64,000 nt of DNA, taken from contig JAFYJD010000010.1 in NCBI GenBank assembly GCA_017538255.1, forward strand, positions 183,201 through 247,200, written 5' to 3'. This document shows positions 33,697 to 41,846 of this stretch, in pieces. How positions within the stretch are numbered: position 1 is the stretch's first letter; each line of letters opens with the position of its first letter. The notes under the pieces were generated by a model. That model was not told where the DNA came from and searched no databases. It was given only the letters and a program-made list of their open reading frames with translations. The position numbers and the translations under genes were made by a program. Origin of the DNA: Clostridia bacterium (lineage in GTDB: Bacteria > Bacillota > Clostridia > Christensenellales > CAG-138).

Positions 33697-34146
33697 ATGT
33701 GGAAAGAGTTTAAAAAATTCGCTTTCAAAGGCAATGTGATGGATCTTGCGGTTGGCGTTATGATCGGCGCCGCATTCGGTGCGATCGTTACCTCACTCGT
33801 GAACGACATATTTATGCCGATCATCGGTCTTGTGTTCAAGACCTCCGCTCTTAACGAAAAATACATCGTGCTCAAATCAAGCAAGGCTTTTGTGGAAGGC
33901 ATGAGCGTTGCCGAAGCGACCGAGGCAGGCGCAAACATCCTTACCTACGGTAAGTTCATCGGCGCCGTCATCAATTTCATCCTAATTGCCCTCATCATCT
34001 TCTTTGTCGTCAAAGGCATAAACAATTTCAGCACGAAAAAAGAAGAAAAGCCCGCCCGCAAGTGCCCCTTCTGCAAAGGCGAGATCGCAGACGATGCGAT
34101 CCGCTGCCCGCACTGCACCAGCGAACTCCCCGAGGAAGCCGAATAA
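33697..34146 (+). CDS. mscL: Large-conductance mechanosensitive channel with C-terminal zinc ribbon
   Basis: A 149-residue MscL. The first ~110 residues are the channel: WKEFKKFAFKGNVMDLAVGVMIGAAFGAIV (in parts), pore helix TM1, a loop, and TM2 (FIGAVINFILIALIIFFVVKG in parts). The usual C-terminal helical bundle is replaced by a zinc ribbon with two CxxC pairs (CPFCKGEI ... CPHCTSEL). The channel releases solutes under osmotic downshock. GAAGGAG precedes ATG 33697. The ribbon would lie in the cytoplasm at the pore mouth; its role is unknown. Confidence 0.92.
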   Translation: MWKEFKKFAFKGNVMDLAVGVMIGAAFGAIVTSLVNDIFMPIIGLVFKTSALNEKYIVLKSSKAFVEGMSVAEATEAGANILTYGKFIGAVINFILIALIIFFVVKGINNFSTKKEEKPARKCPFCKGEIADDAIRCPHCTSELPEEAE

Positions 34147-34291
34147 TCAAAGCCCGGATCGGGTGCGGGCGCTTTTGACCGCTTCCCGAAGGATCAATAT
34201 GATTATTGTTTGGCGCATCACGACTTTGGATTGTGTGCGTCAAATCATAATAAAAAAGAACATCTTATAAGTACTTTAAAGGAGAACCGTA

Positions 34292-35506
34292 ATGCAAAAG
34301 ATCCAAATGAAGACCCCCCTTGTTGAGATGGACGGCGACGAAATGACTCGCATCATCTGGAAGATGCTCAAGGACGAACTCATTCTTCCTTTTGTCGACC
34401 TTAAATCGGAGTACTACGATCTCGGCCTCGTCAAGAGGGACGAAACGGACGATCAGATAACTGTTGACGCGGCGGAAGCCTGCAAAAAATACGGCGTCGG
34501 CGTTAAGTGTGCGACCATCACTCCGAACGCACAGCGTATGACCGAGTATAACCTCAAGAGGATGTACAAGAGCCCCAATGGTACCATCCGCGCCATCCTC
34601 GACGGCACCGTTTTCCGTGCGCCCATCACGATGGACTGCCTCAAACCCTCCGTCAGGAGCTGGAACAAGCCCATCACCATCGCCCGTCATGCTTACGGCG
34701 ATATCTATAAGTGTCAGGAATACCGCGTACCTGGCCCCGGCAAAGCGGAGATCAAGTTCACCGACGCAAACGGCAACGTTACCTTCGACGAGACCGTCTT
34801 CGATTTCAAGACCCCCGGCGTTCTTATGGGCACATACAACAAGGACGACTCCATCGAGAGTTTTGCAAACGCCTGCTTCAAGTATGCCATCTCCACCAAG
34901 CAGGATCTTTGGTTCTCCACAAAGGATACCATCTCCAAAAAGTACGACCACACCTTCAAAGATATCTTCCAGAAGATCTACGATGAGAAGTATAAAGCGG
35001 AGTTCGAAAAACTTGGTCTCGAATATTTCTACACCCTCATCGACGACGCCGTCGCCCGCGTTATCCGCTCCAACGGCGGCTTCATCTGGGCGCTCAAGAA
35101 CTATGACGGCGACGTTATGAGCGATATGGTCGCGACAGCTTTCGGCAGTCTTGCGATGATGACCAGCGTTCTCGTTTCTCCCGACGGCAATTATGAGTTC
35201 GAAGCGGCGCACGGCACCGTTACCAAGCATTACTACAAGCACCTCGAGGGCGAGAGCACTTCCACAAACTCCATGGCGACCATCTTCGCGTGGAGCGGTG
35301 CGCTTCGCAAGAGGGGCGAACTGGACAACCTGCCCGAACTCGTCGATTTTGCTAACAAACTCGAGCAAGCTTCACTCGAAACCATCTCCGCAGGCTTTAT
35401 GACCAAGGATCTCGCGCTTCTTGCGGATATGGACAATAAGACCATCTGCACGACCGACGGCTTCATCAAGAAGATCCGCGAAAGGCTTGAAGCGCTTCTC
35501 GCTTAA
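34292..35506 (+). CDS. icd: NADP-dependent isocitrate dehydrogenase (type II)
   Basis: A 404-residue isocitrate dehydrogenase making 2-oxoglutarate, CO2 and NADPH. It resembles the eukaryote-like subfamily: [16 protein letters not shown] at the start, [17 protein letters not shown], the SPNGTIR substrate loop, and [18 protein letters not shown] near the cofactor site. In Clostridia such enzymes supply glutamate precursors. GGAG lies nine bases upstream of ATG. Its stop overlaps an upstream ATG of the SEC-C gene. Confidence 0.95.
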   Translation: MQKIQMKTPLVEMDGDEMTRIIWKMLKDELILPFVDLKSEYYDLGLVKRDETDDQITVDAAEACKKYGVGVKCATITPNAQRMTEYNLKRMYKSPNGTIRAILDGTVFRAPITMDCLKPSVRSWNKPITIARHAYGDIYKCQEYRVPGPGKAEIKFTDANGNVTFDETVFDFKTPGVLMGTYNKDDSIESFANACFKYAISTKQDLWFSTKDTISKKYDHTFKDIFQKIYDEKYKAEFEKLGLEYFYTLIDDAVARVIRSNGGFIWALKNYDGDVMSDMVATAFGSLAMMTSVLVSPDGNYEFEAAHGTVTKHYYKHLEGESTSTNSMATIFAWSGALRKRGELDNLPELVDFANKLEQASLETISAGFMTKDLALLADMDNKTICTTDGFIKKIRERLEALLA

Positions 35507-35517
35507 TGGAGACAAAG

Positions 35518-36027
35518 ATGAAACTGATCGAACAATGGCGCAGCCTTGCGGAGGGCGCGGATACCGATTCCGCCGTTCGCGCTTTCTGGAAAGAGTACTT
35601 CGATAAGGAAACCGAGGTCTACAGAACCATCCTTTCCGACACTTCCGTACGCCACAGCGGCAAAGCGGGCGAACTTGCAAAAAAGTTCAATATGACCGAG
35701 GCCGTTTTTGGCGGCTTCCTTGACGGCATCAATACCAGCCTCAAATCGGAACTTGATATCGACGCTGTCGAAGCGGATACCGAGATCGATCTCGACATCG
35801 ATTTTGAAAAGCTCTACTTCAATATGCACGAAGCAAAGGCCGATTGGCTGTACGGTCTCAAGGAATGGGAAGGAGTGCTTTCCGAGGATAAGCGCAGGGA
35901 GATCACCAAGACCTGGCGCGCTTCCAAACAGTTTGTAAACACGGAAGCAAAGGTCGGTCCGAACGATCCCTGTCCCTGCGGCAGCGGCAAAAAGTTCAAG
36001 AAATGCTGCGGAAGATCGGCCGATTGA
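35518..36027 (+). CDS. SEC-C motif protein
   Basis: A 169-residue protein ending in the SEC-C zinc motif [19 protein letters not shown] (Cys-x-Cys-x8-Cys-Cys), as in SecA tails. The N-terminal ~145 residues are helical and have no family I recognise ([21 protein letters not shown]). SEC-C proteins may bind SecB, ribosomes or RNA. Start: ATG 35518 with GGAG six bases upstream; another ATG at 35506 overlaps the icd stop but leaves the ribosome site inside. Likely cotranscribed with icd. Confidence 0.82.
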   Translation: MKLIEQWRSLAEGADTDSAVRAFWKEYFDKETEVYRTILSDTSVRHSGKAGELAKKFNMTEAVFGGFLDGINTSLKSELDIDAVEADTEIDLDIDFEKLYFNMHEAKADWLYGLKEWEGVLSEDKRREITKTWRASKQFVNTEAKVGPNDPCPCGSGKKFKKCCGRSAD

Positions 36028-36051
36028 GCCGCTTTTGCAAACAGTAATGTA

Positions 36052-36088
36052 CCCGGCATACCGCATTGTCGGTTATGCCGGGCATTTT
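36052..36088 (+). terminator. Terminator after the icd/SEC-C pair
   Basis: CCCGGCATA (36052-36060) pairs with TATGCCGGG (36074-36082), with an inner CCG/CGG pair, then CATTTTAT. Confidence 0.7.
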
Positions 36089-36107
36089 ATACAGAGAGGT
36101 ACGGATT

Positions 36108-37094
36108 TTGTCGAATTACATCCATTTTTCAAATTCTGGCGACGGGCATCTCAATCTTGCTGCTGACGGCTATTTTCTCGAAAACGTCAAAAGAGGCGAT
36201 GTTATCCTCTATTTCTACATAAATAGCAACGCCGTTATCATCGGGCGGAACCAGAATGCATGGCGCGAATGCCATGTCGCGAACCTCAGACGCGACGGCG
36301 TGCAGCTCGTTCGCAGACATACTGGCGGCGGTGCCGTCTACCACGATGAGGGCAACATCAATTTTTCGTTCATTATGAATGAAAAAAACTACGATCTCGA
36401 GCGCCAACTCAGGGTCATTTCGCGCGCGGTGGAAAAACTCGGTGTAAAGACCGAACTTTCGGGCAGAAACGATATCCTTGTTGACGGCAAAAAGTTCTCG
36501 GGCAACGCCTACGGCTTTAAAAACGGAAACAGGGGGCATCACGGCACCGTGCTCGTGAACACCGACCTTTCGCGTCTTGGAGAGTATCTCAACGTATCCG
36601 CTGCAAAGATGCGTGCAAAGGGCGTGGAGAGCGTGCGCTCAAGGGTGTGCAATCTGACGGAGTTTGCGCCCGACGCAACGACGGAAACGATAAGAAAGTA
36701 CATATGCGAAGCGTTTATTGAGGAGTACGGCGAGGCTCGGCCCTATGCGTTTGAGAGCGACGAACTTGCCGAGATCGAGAAGCGCCGCAAACGTCAGGCG
36801 TCGTGGGAATGGCGTTTCGGAAAAACTCCGCAGTTTGAACTCAATATCGAAAACAGATTCTCATTCGGTGAACTCCAACTCCACCTCGATCTCAAAGAGG
36901 GCAGGATACGCCGCATAAAGGCGTTTTCGGACTGTCTCGACACCGAACTCGTATCGGCGATAGAGTCCGCGCTCCGTTCAAAGCGCTTTGAGCCTGACGA
37001 ACTCGCCCGCGCCGTTTCACGCATCGACAACAAGACTGCGTCGGACGAGATGAGCGACTTTTTTATGTCAAAAACTTTTGAAAAAGTGGACTGA
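36108..37094 (+). CDS. lplA: Lipoate-protein ligase A
   Basis: A 328-residue LplA/BPL-fold ligase that attaches lipoate to dehydrogenase or GcvH domains. Signatures: VIIGRNQNAWRECH, VRRHTGGGAVYHDEGNINFSF (in parts), and SGRNDILVDGKKFSGNAY with the active-site Lys. A C-terminal accessory domain (WEWRFGKTPQF onward) is present. Start: TTG 36108 with AGAGAGG eight bases upstream; the longer frame starts inside the terminator hairpin. The TTG start implies low translation. Confidence 0.88.
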   Translation: MSNYIHFSNSGDGHLNLAADGYFLENVKRGDVILYFYINSNAVIIGRNQNAWRECHVANLRRDGVQLVRRHTGGGAVYHDEGNINFSFIMNEKNYDLERQLRVISRAVEKLGVKTELSGRNDILVDGKKFSGNAYGFKNGNRGHHGTVLVNTDLSRLGEYLNVSAAKMRAKGVESVRSRVCNLTEFAPDATTETIRKYICEAFIEEYGEARPYAFESDELAEIEKRRKRQASWEWRFGKTPQFELNIENRFSFGELQLHLDLKEGRIRRIKAFSDCLDTELVSAIESALRSKRFEPDELARAVSRIDNKTASDEMSDFFMSKTFEKVD

Positions 37095-37225
37095 TTCGTT
37101 TTTTGCCGCGTATCAAAACACGCAAAAAACACCGAAACCAAATAAAAAATAAACAGAAACAGCATCCGCTTTCGCGCACGGCACAACACCGTGTGCGAAA
37201 ACTATTTCGTGGCATAATCTGTGAG

Positions 37226-37254
37226 TTGAGAAATCGTGATTTTTTTAGTATAAT
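37226..37254 (+). promoter_or_regulatory. Promoter of lon
   Basis: TTGAGA (37226-37231) and TATAAT (37249-37254), spacer 17, about 72 bases before lon. No CIRCE-type repeat is seen. Confidence 0.7.
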
Positions 37255-37326
37255 CAAGATACAACAGAACGCGAACGCAATTAACGGGATGTTGATCTTG
37301 TAAGATATGCATAAAGAGGTAATACT

Positions 37327-39693
37327 ATGAATACCAACACTATTAAAAATATACCTGTCGTGCCGCTGAGGGGGCTCGTTGTGCTCCCTTATTCGGCAAC
37401 AAGTTTTGACGTGGGCCGCAAAAAGAGCATCGCCGCGGTAAAGGCGGCTTCAAGGGATGGCAGCGAGATACTGCTCGTTGCGCAAAAGCACGACGCCGCT
37501 ATCGATATCAACACGTACGACCTCTATTCGGTCGGCTGTCTGTGCACCATAAAGACCTGTGAGGAGATCGTAAAGGGCGGCGCGATGCGCCTGCTCGTCA
37601 ACGGTGTTCGCAGCGCCAAGATCGTCCGCTTCAACGACGGCGACTATTTGAGCGCGGATATCGAATATGCAGAAGATGAACAATCCGACCCGGAGTTCGA
37701 CGAGCGGCTGCGCGAAAAACTGATCGAGATATGCGAGGAGTTCATCTCGTTCACCAATAACCAGATGCTCAAGACCACGCTCGGCTTCATAGGCAAAACG
37801 TCCAACGATATCGAGTTTTCCTACCGCGTTGCCAACGTGTTCATCGTGAGCAGGGAGGAGCGTCAAAATGTGCTCGAAGCGGGGGATAACGCTGAGCGCA
37901 CCGTTGCCGTTATCAATTTCATAAAGCGTGCTCTCGCCGTCGAGCGAGTAAAGCGCACGATCGACGAAAACGTAAAGGAGCAGATCGACAAAAACCAGCG
38001 AGACTACATATTGCGCGAGCAGATAAAGGCCGTCAAAAAGGAACTCGGCGAGGACGAAAGCTCCGAAGCGGACGAGTTCAGGCAAAGGCTCGAGGACAAG
38101 GAAATCCCAGACGAGATACGCAAAAAACTCGAAAAGGAGATCGAGCGCTTCGCTATGCTTCCGGCGGGCTCGCACGAAACGCCGTCGATGCGCACCTATA
38201 TCGATACGATGCTATCGCTCCCGTACACCGAAACGAGCGAGGACGATCTCGACGTCGAGAACGCAAGGCGCATCCTCGACGAGGATCATTACGGTCTTAA
38301 AAAGGTCAAGGACCGCATAATCGAGTTCATATCCGTTGCGAGGCTGACAGGCAAGGTGAACGGCCAGATAATCTGTTTCGTCGGTCCTCCTGGCGTAGGC
38401 AAAACGTCCATTTCCGCCTCTATCGCCCGCGCCCTCGGCAGAAAGTTCGTGCGTATGAGCCTCGGCGGCATCAGGGACGAGGCGGAGATACGCGGCCATA
38501 GGCGTACCTATATCGGCGCAATGCCGGGCAGGGTGATAACTGCTATGAAGACGGCGGGCACGGTCAACCCGGTATTGCTGTTTGACGAGATAGACAAACT
38601 TGCGCAGGATATCCACGGCGATCCCGCCTCGGCGATGCTCGAGGTCTTGGACAGCGCGCAGAACTTCGAGTTCCGCGATCATTTCCTCGAAACGCCGTAC
38701 GATCTGTCCAAAGTCCTGTTCATAACCACGGCAAACAACGCTTCGCTCATACCTCGCCCGCTTTTGGACAGGATGGAAGTAATCGAAGTGCCGAGTTATC
38801 TTTCGAGCGAAAAAACCGAGATCGCCCTCAGGCATCTCATACCGCGTCAACTCGAAAAGCACGGTCTTACCAAGAGTATGCTCAATCTTCCGCGAGAGAC
38901 CGTAGAGGAACTCATCGTGCGTTATACGCGCGAGTCGGGCGTGCGCGAACTCGAACGCACAGTGGCGGCGGTCTGCCGAAAGACCGCCTGTGATATCGCG
39001 GCGGGCAAAAAACGCATAACCGTTTCAAGAAAAAAACTCGAGGAATACCTCGGCGCGCCGCGCTACGGGTTTGAGCCTGCGGACAAACTGCCACAGATCG
39101 GCATCGTCAACGGGCTTGCGTGGACGAGCGTCGGAGGCGAAACCCTGCTGATTGAGGTCGCCGCGCTTCCCGGTACGGGTCAACTCCAACTTACGGGCCA
39201 ACTCGGCAGCGTGATGCAGGAGAGCGCGAAGGCCGCGATAACCTGCGTTCGTGAGAGAGCGGCGGCGCTCGGCATAGACGAGGATTTTTACGCCAAAACG
39301 GATATCCACATCCATATCCCCGAGGGCGCGGTGCCGAAAGACGGTCCGTCTGCGGGCGTCGCTATGATGACCGCGGTCGCGAGCGCGCTGAGCCGCATAC
39401 CGGTAAAGCCCTGCGTCGCGATGACGGGCGAGATATCGCTGCGCGGAAGAGTGCTGCCGATCGGCGGGCTGCGCGAAAAACTGCTTGCCGCAGCGCGCGC
39501 GGGCATAACAACGGTGTTGCTTCCCGAAAAGAACGCCAAGGATATCGCCGATATCCCGAGCGATATCGTTGAAAAACTCAATATCGTTTATATAAGCGAC
39601 GCGAACGACGCGCTCGAAAACGCGCTTGAAAGTATGCCTAAAAAACGCATTATGCTCGGGGACAGACCGCATACGGTCGGCGCGCCCGCGTAA
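37327..39693 (+). CDS. lon: ATP-dependent Lon protease
   Basis: A 788-residue LonA: N-terminal substrate domain (VPVVPLRGLVVLP-type start), AAA+ domain with Walker A GPPGVGKTS (Lys359) and Walker B VLLFDEIDKL, and the protease domain with catalytic Ser675 in KDGPSAG and Lys in GLREKLLAA. It degrades misfolded and regulatory proteins as a hexamer. AAAGAGG is placed before the ATG. The gene is followed by an RBS-hiding hairpin and coat genes. Confidence 0.96.
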   Translation: MNTNTIKNIPVVPLRGLVVLPYSATSFDVGRKKSIAAVKAASRDGSEILLVAQKHDAAIDINTYDLYSVGCLCTIKTCEEIVKGGAMRLLVNGVRSAKIVRFNDGDYLSADIEYAEDEQSDPEFDERLREKLIEICEEFISFTNNQMLKTTLGFIGKTSNDIEFSYRVANVFIVSREERQNVLEAGDNAERTVAVINFIKRALAVERVKRTIDENVKEQIDKNQRDYILREQIKAVKKELGEDESSEADEFRQRLEDKEIPDEIRKKLEKEIERFAMLPAGSHETPSMRTYIDTMLSLPYTETSEDDLDVENARRILDEDHYGLKKVKDRIIEFISVARLTGKVNGQIICFVGPPGVGKTSISASIARALGRKFVRMSLGGIRDEAEIRGHRRTYIGAMPGRVITAMKTAGTVNPVLLFDEIDKLAQDIHGDPASAMLEVLDSAQNFEFRDHFLETPYDLSKVLFITTANNASLIPRPLLDRMEVIEVPSYLSSEKTEIALRHLIPRQLEKHGLTKSMLNLPRETVEELIVRYTRESGVRELERTVAAVCRKTACDIAAGKKRITVSRKKLEEYLGAPRYGFEPADKLPQIGIVNGLAWTSVGGETLLIEVAALPGTGQLQLTGQLGSVMQESAKAAITCVRERAAALGIDEDFYAKTDIHIHIPEGAVPKDGPSAGVAMMTAVASALSRIPVKPCVAMTGEISLRGRVLPIGGLREKLLAAARAGITTVLLPEKNAKDIADIPSDIVEKLNIVYISDANDALENALESMPKKRIMLGDRPHTVGAPA

Positions 39694-39716
39694 TTTACAG
39701 TTTTTAACAGAATATG

Positions 39717-39773
39717 CCCTCCGTAAATGCAGATAATAATACGGCAGAACAACTGCAAATAATTTACGGAGGG
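39717..39773 (+). promoter_or_regulatory. Hairpin that buries the ribosome site of the coat gene
   Basis: CCCTCCGTAAAT (39717-39728) is exactly complementary to ATTTACGGAGGG (39762-39773), a 12-bp stem. The right arm holds GGAGGG, the ribosome site for ATG 39781 seven bases later. An inner GCAG (39729-39732)/CTGC (39753-39756) pair extends the stem. It does not end in a T-run, so it fits translational control better than termination. Confidence 0.7.
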
Positions 39774-39780
39774 TATTATT

Positions 39781-40074
39781 ATGCCAACAGGTACACAGTA
39801 TCAGTCTTACAGGCAGGACAACTGCTGCGGCGGTACGTATCAGCACAGCCAAAACGCATCGTCCGGCGGACAGATTGGAACGAAGGATCTTTCGATCATT
39901 CAGGACGAGATGCATTCCGAGGCGCTTCTCTACAAAAAATGCGCGGTCTACGCGGGCTATTTCAGCGACGGACAGTTGAAAAACGTAGCGTCGACTGCCG
40001 CGGAGCATCACCGCAGTCATTTTGAAACGCTGAACAACTATCTTAATTCCGCAAACGGAGGAGCAGGCATATGA
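39781..40074 (+). CDS. Spore coat protein, CotF-like (first)
   Basis: A 97-residue coat-type protein. The C-terminal half (IIQDEMHSEALLYKKCAVYAGYFSDGQLKNVASTAAEHHRSHF, in parts) is a ferritin-like helical pair like CotF; the N-terminus is Gln/Ser/Gly-rich. It probably localises to the spore coat. Its stop overlaps the next gene's start by four bases (ATGA). Translation should depend on opening the hairpin at 39717-39773. Confidence 0.78.
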   Translation: MPTGTQYQSYRQDNCCGGTYQHSQNASSGGQIGTKDLSIIQDEMHSEALLYKKCAVYAGYFSDGQLKNVASTAAEHHRSHFETLNNYLNSANGGAGI

Positions 40075-40349
40075 ACAACGCATCAATGAGTGAACAGGAA
40101 CTTCTTACAGACCTTCTGCATTCGGAGAGGGCGGCTGTAAAGCAGTACGCTGAAAACTGTACCGAATCCGACCGAAGCGATCTCAGGTCGCTGTTGATAA
40201 GCCTTATGAGCGAATGCTCCGAGGATCAGCTCAAAGTTTTCGAGCAGATGAAGCAGCGCAATATGTATAAGACCCAGCCCGCACAGCAGCAGGATATCCA
40301 AACCGCGAAGCAGGATATGGATTCCCTCAAACGACAGACTTGGCAATAA
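40071..40349 (+). CDS. Spore coat protein, CotF-like (second)
   Basis: A 92-residue partner of the preceding gene. It shows the CotF-like pattern (EQELLTDLLHSERAAVKQYAENCTES, in parts; Gln-rich tail). The two small genes overlap and probably form a coat pair, as in clostridial CotF clusters. Family identity is from pattern, not a database search. Confidence 0.75.
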   Translation: MNNASMSEQELLTDLLHSERAAVKQYAENCTESDRSDLRSLLISLMSECSEDQLKVFEQMKQRNMYKTQPAQQQDIQTAKQDMDSLKRQTWQ

Positions 40350-40371
40350 GCCGTATAAACACCCCAAAAGG

Positions 40372-40396
40372 CCCGCATATTCAGCGGGTCTTTTTT
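40372..40396 (+). terminator. Terminator after the coat genes
   Basis: GGCCCGC and GCGGGTC (with one G-T pair) around a short loop, followed by TTTTTT. Confidence 0.8.
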
Positions 40397-40410
40397 GCGG
40401 CATAATATGT

Positions 40411-40439
40411 TTGCTTAATCACCGCATATGTGCTATAAT
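40411..40439 (+). promoter_or_regulatory. Promoter of tRNA-Arg
   Basis: TTGCTT (40411-40416) and TATAAT (40434-40439), spacer 17. Confidence 0.65.
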
Positions 40440-40501
40440 ACAAAAGTACGGCTGATGCCCGAATTCTTTGCAAGGACGGCGGCATACGCAAAACCGAATA
40501 T

Positions 40502-40578
40502 GTACCTGTAGCTCAGCTGGATAGAGTGTCAGACTCCGACTCTGAAGGTCCCGAGTTCGAATCTCGGCAGGTACGCCA
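40502..40578 (+). tRNA. tRNA-Arg (CCG)
   Basis: Acceptor GTACCTG/CAGGTAC, anticodon stem TCAGA/TCTGA with loop CTCCGAC (anticodon CCG, decoding CGG), T-loop TTCGAAT, encoded CCA. Confidence 0.95.
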
Positions 40579-40612
40579 AAGAGAAAAAGGGCATATGCCC
40601 TTTTTCTCTTTG
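40577..40612. terminator. Terminator of tRNA-Arg
   Basis: A perfect 36-base palindrome centred on GGGCATATGCCC with AAAGAGAAA and TTTCTCTTT arms, followed by TTTTTT. It begins inside the tRNA CCA. Confidence 0.9.
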
Positions 40613-40746
40613 TTTTTTGTTTAAAGAAATTCGAAGCCGCGGAATAGAAAAGCAGCAGTGTTGCTTTTCAGCTAAGTGCTCCGCGCGGCAGAACGTGAAA
40701 CGCAATTCGTGCGTGTTGTGTGCTTCGCACGATATGCGGAACACTT

Positions 40747-40873
40747 AACTTCACTTGCGGCTCGGCCGCAAAACTTCACTATCCAGAAGGCATAACTTCA
40801 CTTGCGCCGACAGGTGCAAACTTCACTAACGAGCAAAGCGAGCGAGCCACTTTTGCCCATCTTGCAAAGTGGC
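40747..40873. repeat. Mosaic of AACTTCACT repeats and small hairpins
   Basis: AACTTCACT occurs at 40747, 40772, 40794 and 40819, spaced 25, 22 and 25 bases. Between copies are short palindromes such as TTGCGGC-tcg-GCCGCAA (40755-40771) and TTGCGCC-gaca-GGTGCAA. A GCCACTTTTGC / GCAAAGTGGC hairpin follows at 40846-40873. No protein frame is evident; the array abuts the GNAT gene. I recall similar mosaics from gut Clostridia but cannot name the family. Confidence 0.75.
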
Positions 40874-40879
40874 TTCTTG

Positions 40880-40909
40880 TTGCATTGACATATTTGGCTG
40901 TGGTATAAT
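40880..40909 (+). promoter_or_regulatory. Promoter of the GNAT gene
   Basis: TTGCAT (40880-40885) and TATAAT (40904-40909), spacer 18. A TTGACA at 40885-40890 is too close (13 bases) to serve as the -35. Confidence 0.5.
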
Positions 40910-40947
40910 CAATTCGACAAAATCTCGATTTTGGGGGAGGATTGCCG

Positions 40948-41433
40948 GTGCATATTACAATCAAAAAGATGGAAACTGACACAGAAATAAAAGGGCGAGC
41001 TTTTGTTCATTTCAATTCGCGGCAAGAAGCGTATTCAGGAATAGTTGAGCAAGTTTTTTTGACCCAAAAAACAATTGACAAATGTTTTGCGCAGGCCATA
41101 AACGCTAAAGATAACACTGTCATCGCAAAAGATGGTGAGCGCGTTGTTGGATTTGTACAGTATGGAAAGTATGGCTCTGAAGACCTTGAAAATGCAGGTG
41201 AAATTACTGCGCTGTATGTTTTACCGGACTATTTTGGCAAAGGAATTGGATACCGTCTGATGCAAGAAGCTGTGCAGATTTTGAGTGATTATCCGCAGAT
41301 AGCTCTTTTTGTGATAAAAGGCAATCAGCGAGCGATAGGTTTTTATACTCGTTACGGGTTTCGATTTGACGGACAAGAAAGGATGTCGTCTCGACTTGGA
41401 GTAACTGTGGCAAGAATGGTATTGCAGAGATAA
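40948..41433 (+). CDS. GNAT-family N-acetyltransferase
   Basis: A 161-residue GNAT acyltransferase using acetyl-CoA. Motif A: YVLPDYFGKGIGYRLMQEA, and the C-terminal NQRAIGFYTRYGF. The substrate is unknown. Start: GTG 40948 with GGGGGAGG seven bases upstream; TTG 40942 is the alternative. Lower GC than neighbours and adjacent to the AACTTCACT mosaic, which suggests acquisition. The -10 box at 40904 belongs to it. Confidence 0.85.
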   Translation: MHITIKKMETDTEIKGRAFVHFNSRQEAYSGIVEQVFLTQKTIDKCFAQAINAKDNTVIAKDGERVVGFVQYGKYGSEDLENAGEITALYVLPDYFGKGIGYRLMQEAVQILSDYPQIALFVIKGNQRAIGFYTRYGFRFDGQERMSSRLGVTVARMVLQR

Positions 41434-41846
41434 TTCTTGTTTGTCGGGACGAAAAACGCATATCATTTTGACGTTCTTTTTATAGTTCGGCGTACTTTGG
41501 TGCGCTATTTCTTTGCGATTTTGTTACTGTGTGCGGTGCGTAAAGCGCACAGGTGAGTTTGATCGGGAGGAAATACATCTGAAAAAGCAATGCATTAAGC
41601 TAATGTTTGCTGCGAAAGCGTAGAACTCAAGAACCTTCCGACGCGCAGTTATAAACACATAAATGCTCCCAAACGGCGAATGCGTCGAGAGGAGTATTTT
41701 TTATTAAAAAAACCGCCTCGTATTTGACAACTTTTTGCCGATATGATATTATAATTAAGTTAGGCGCAAAACGCTCATAGGGATTAATTTGCCCAGCGCA
41801 TATGACCCGATCGAGAGGTCAAAAGAGCAAAATGAGGGATATAAAA
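41434..41846 (+). other. Intergenic region with a terminator and a promoter
   Basis: No gene is seen. A hairpin AAATGCTCC (41661-41669) / GGAGTATTT (41691-41699) followed by TTTATT is the GNAT terminator. TTGACA (41724-41729) and TATTAT (41747-41752), spacer 17, should drive the glycan cluster. Around 41565 a GGAGG occurs but only a 14-codon frame follows. Confidence 0.55.

Noticed and set aside
40747..40873. CRISPR array
   Set aside because: Repeats are 9 bases, separated by short palindromes rather than unique spacers, and no cas gene is present.
40885..40909. TTGACA at 40885 as the -35 of the GNAT promoter
   Set aside because: It is only 13 bases from the TATAAT; TTGCAT at 40880 gives an acceptable 18.
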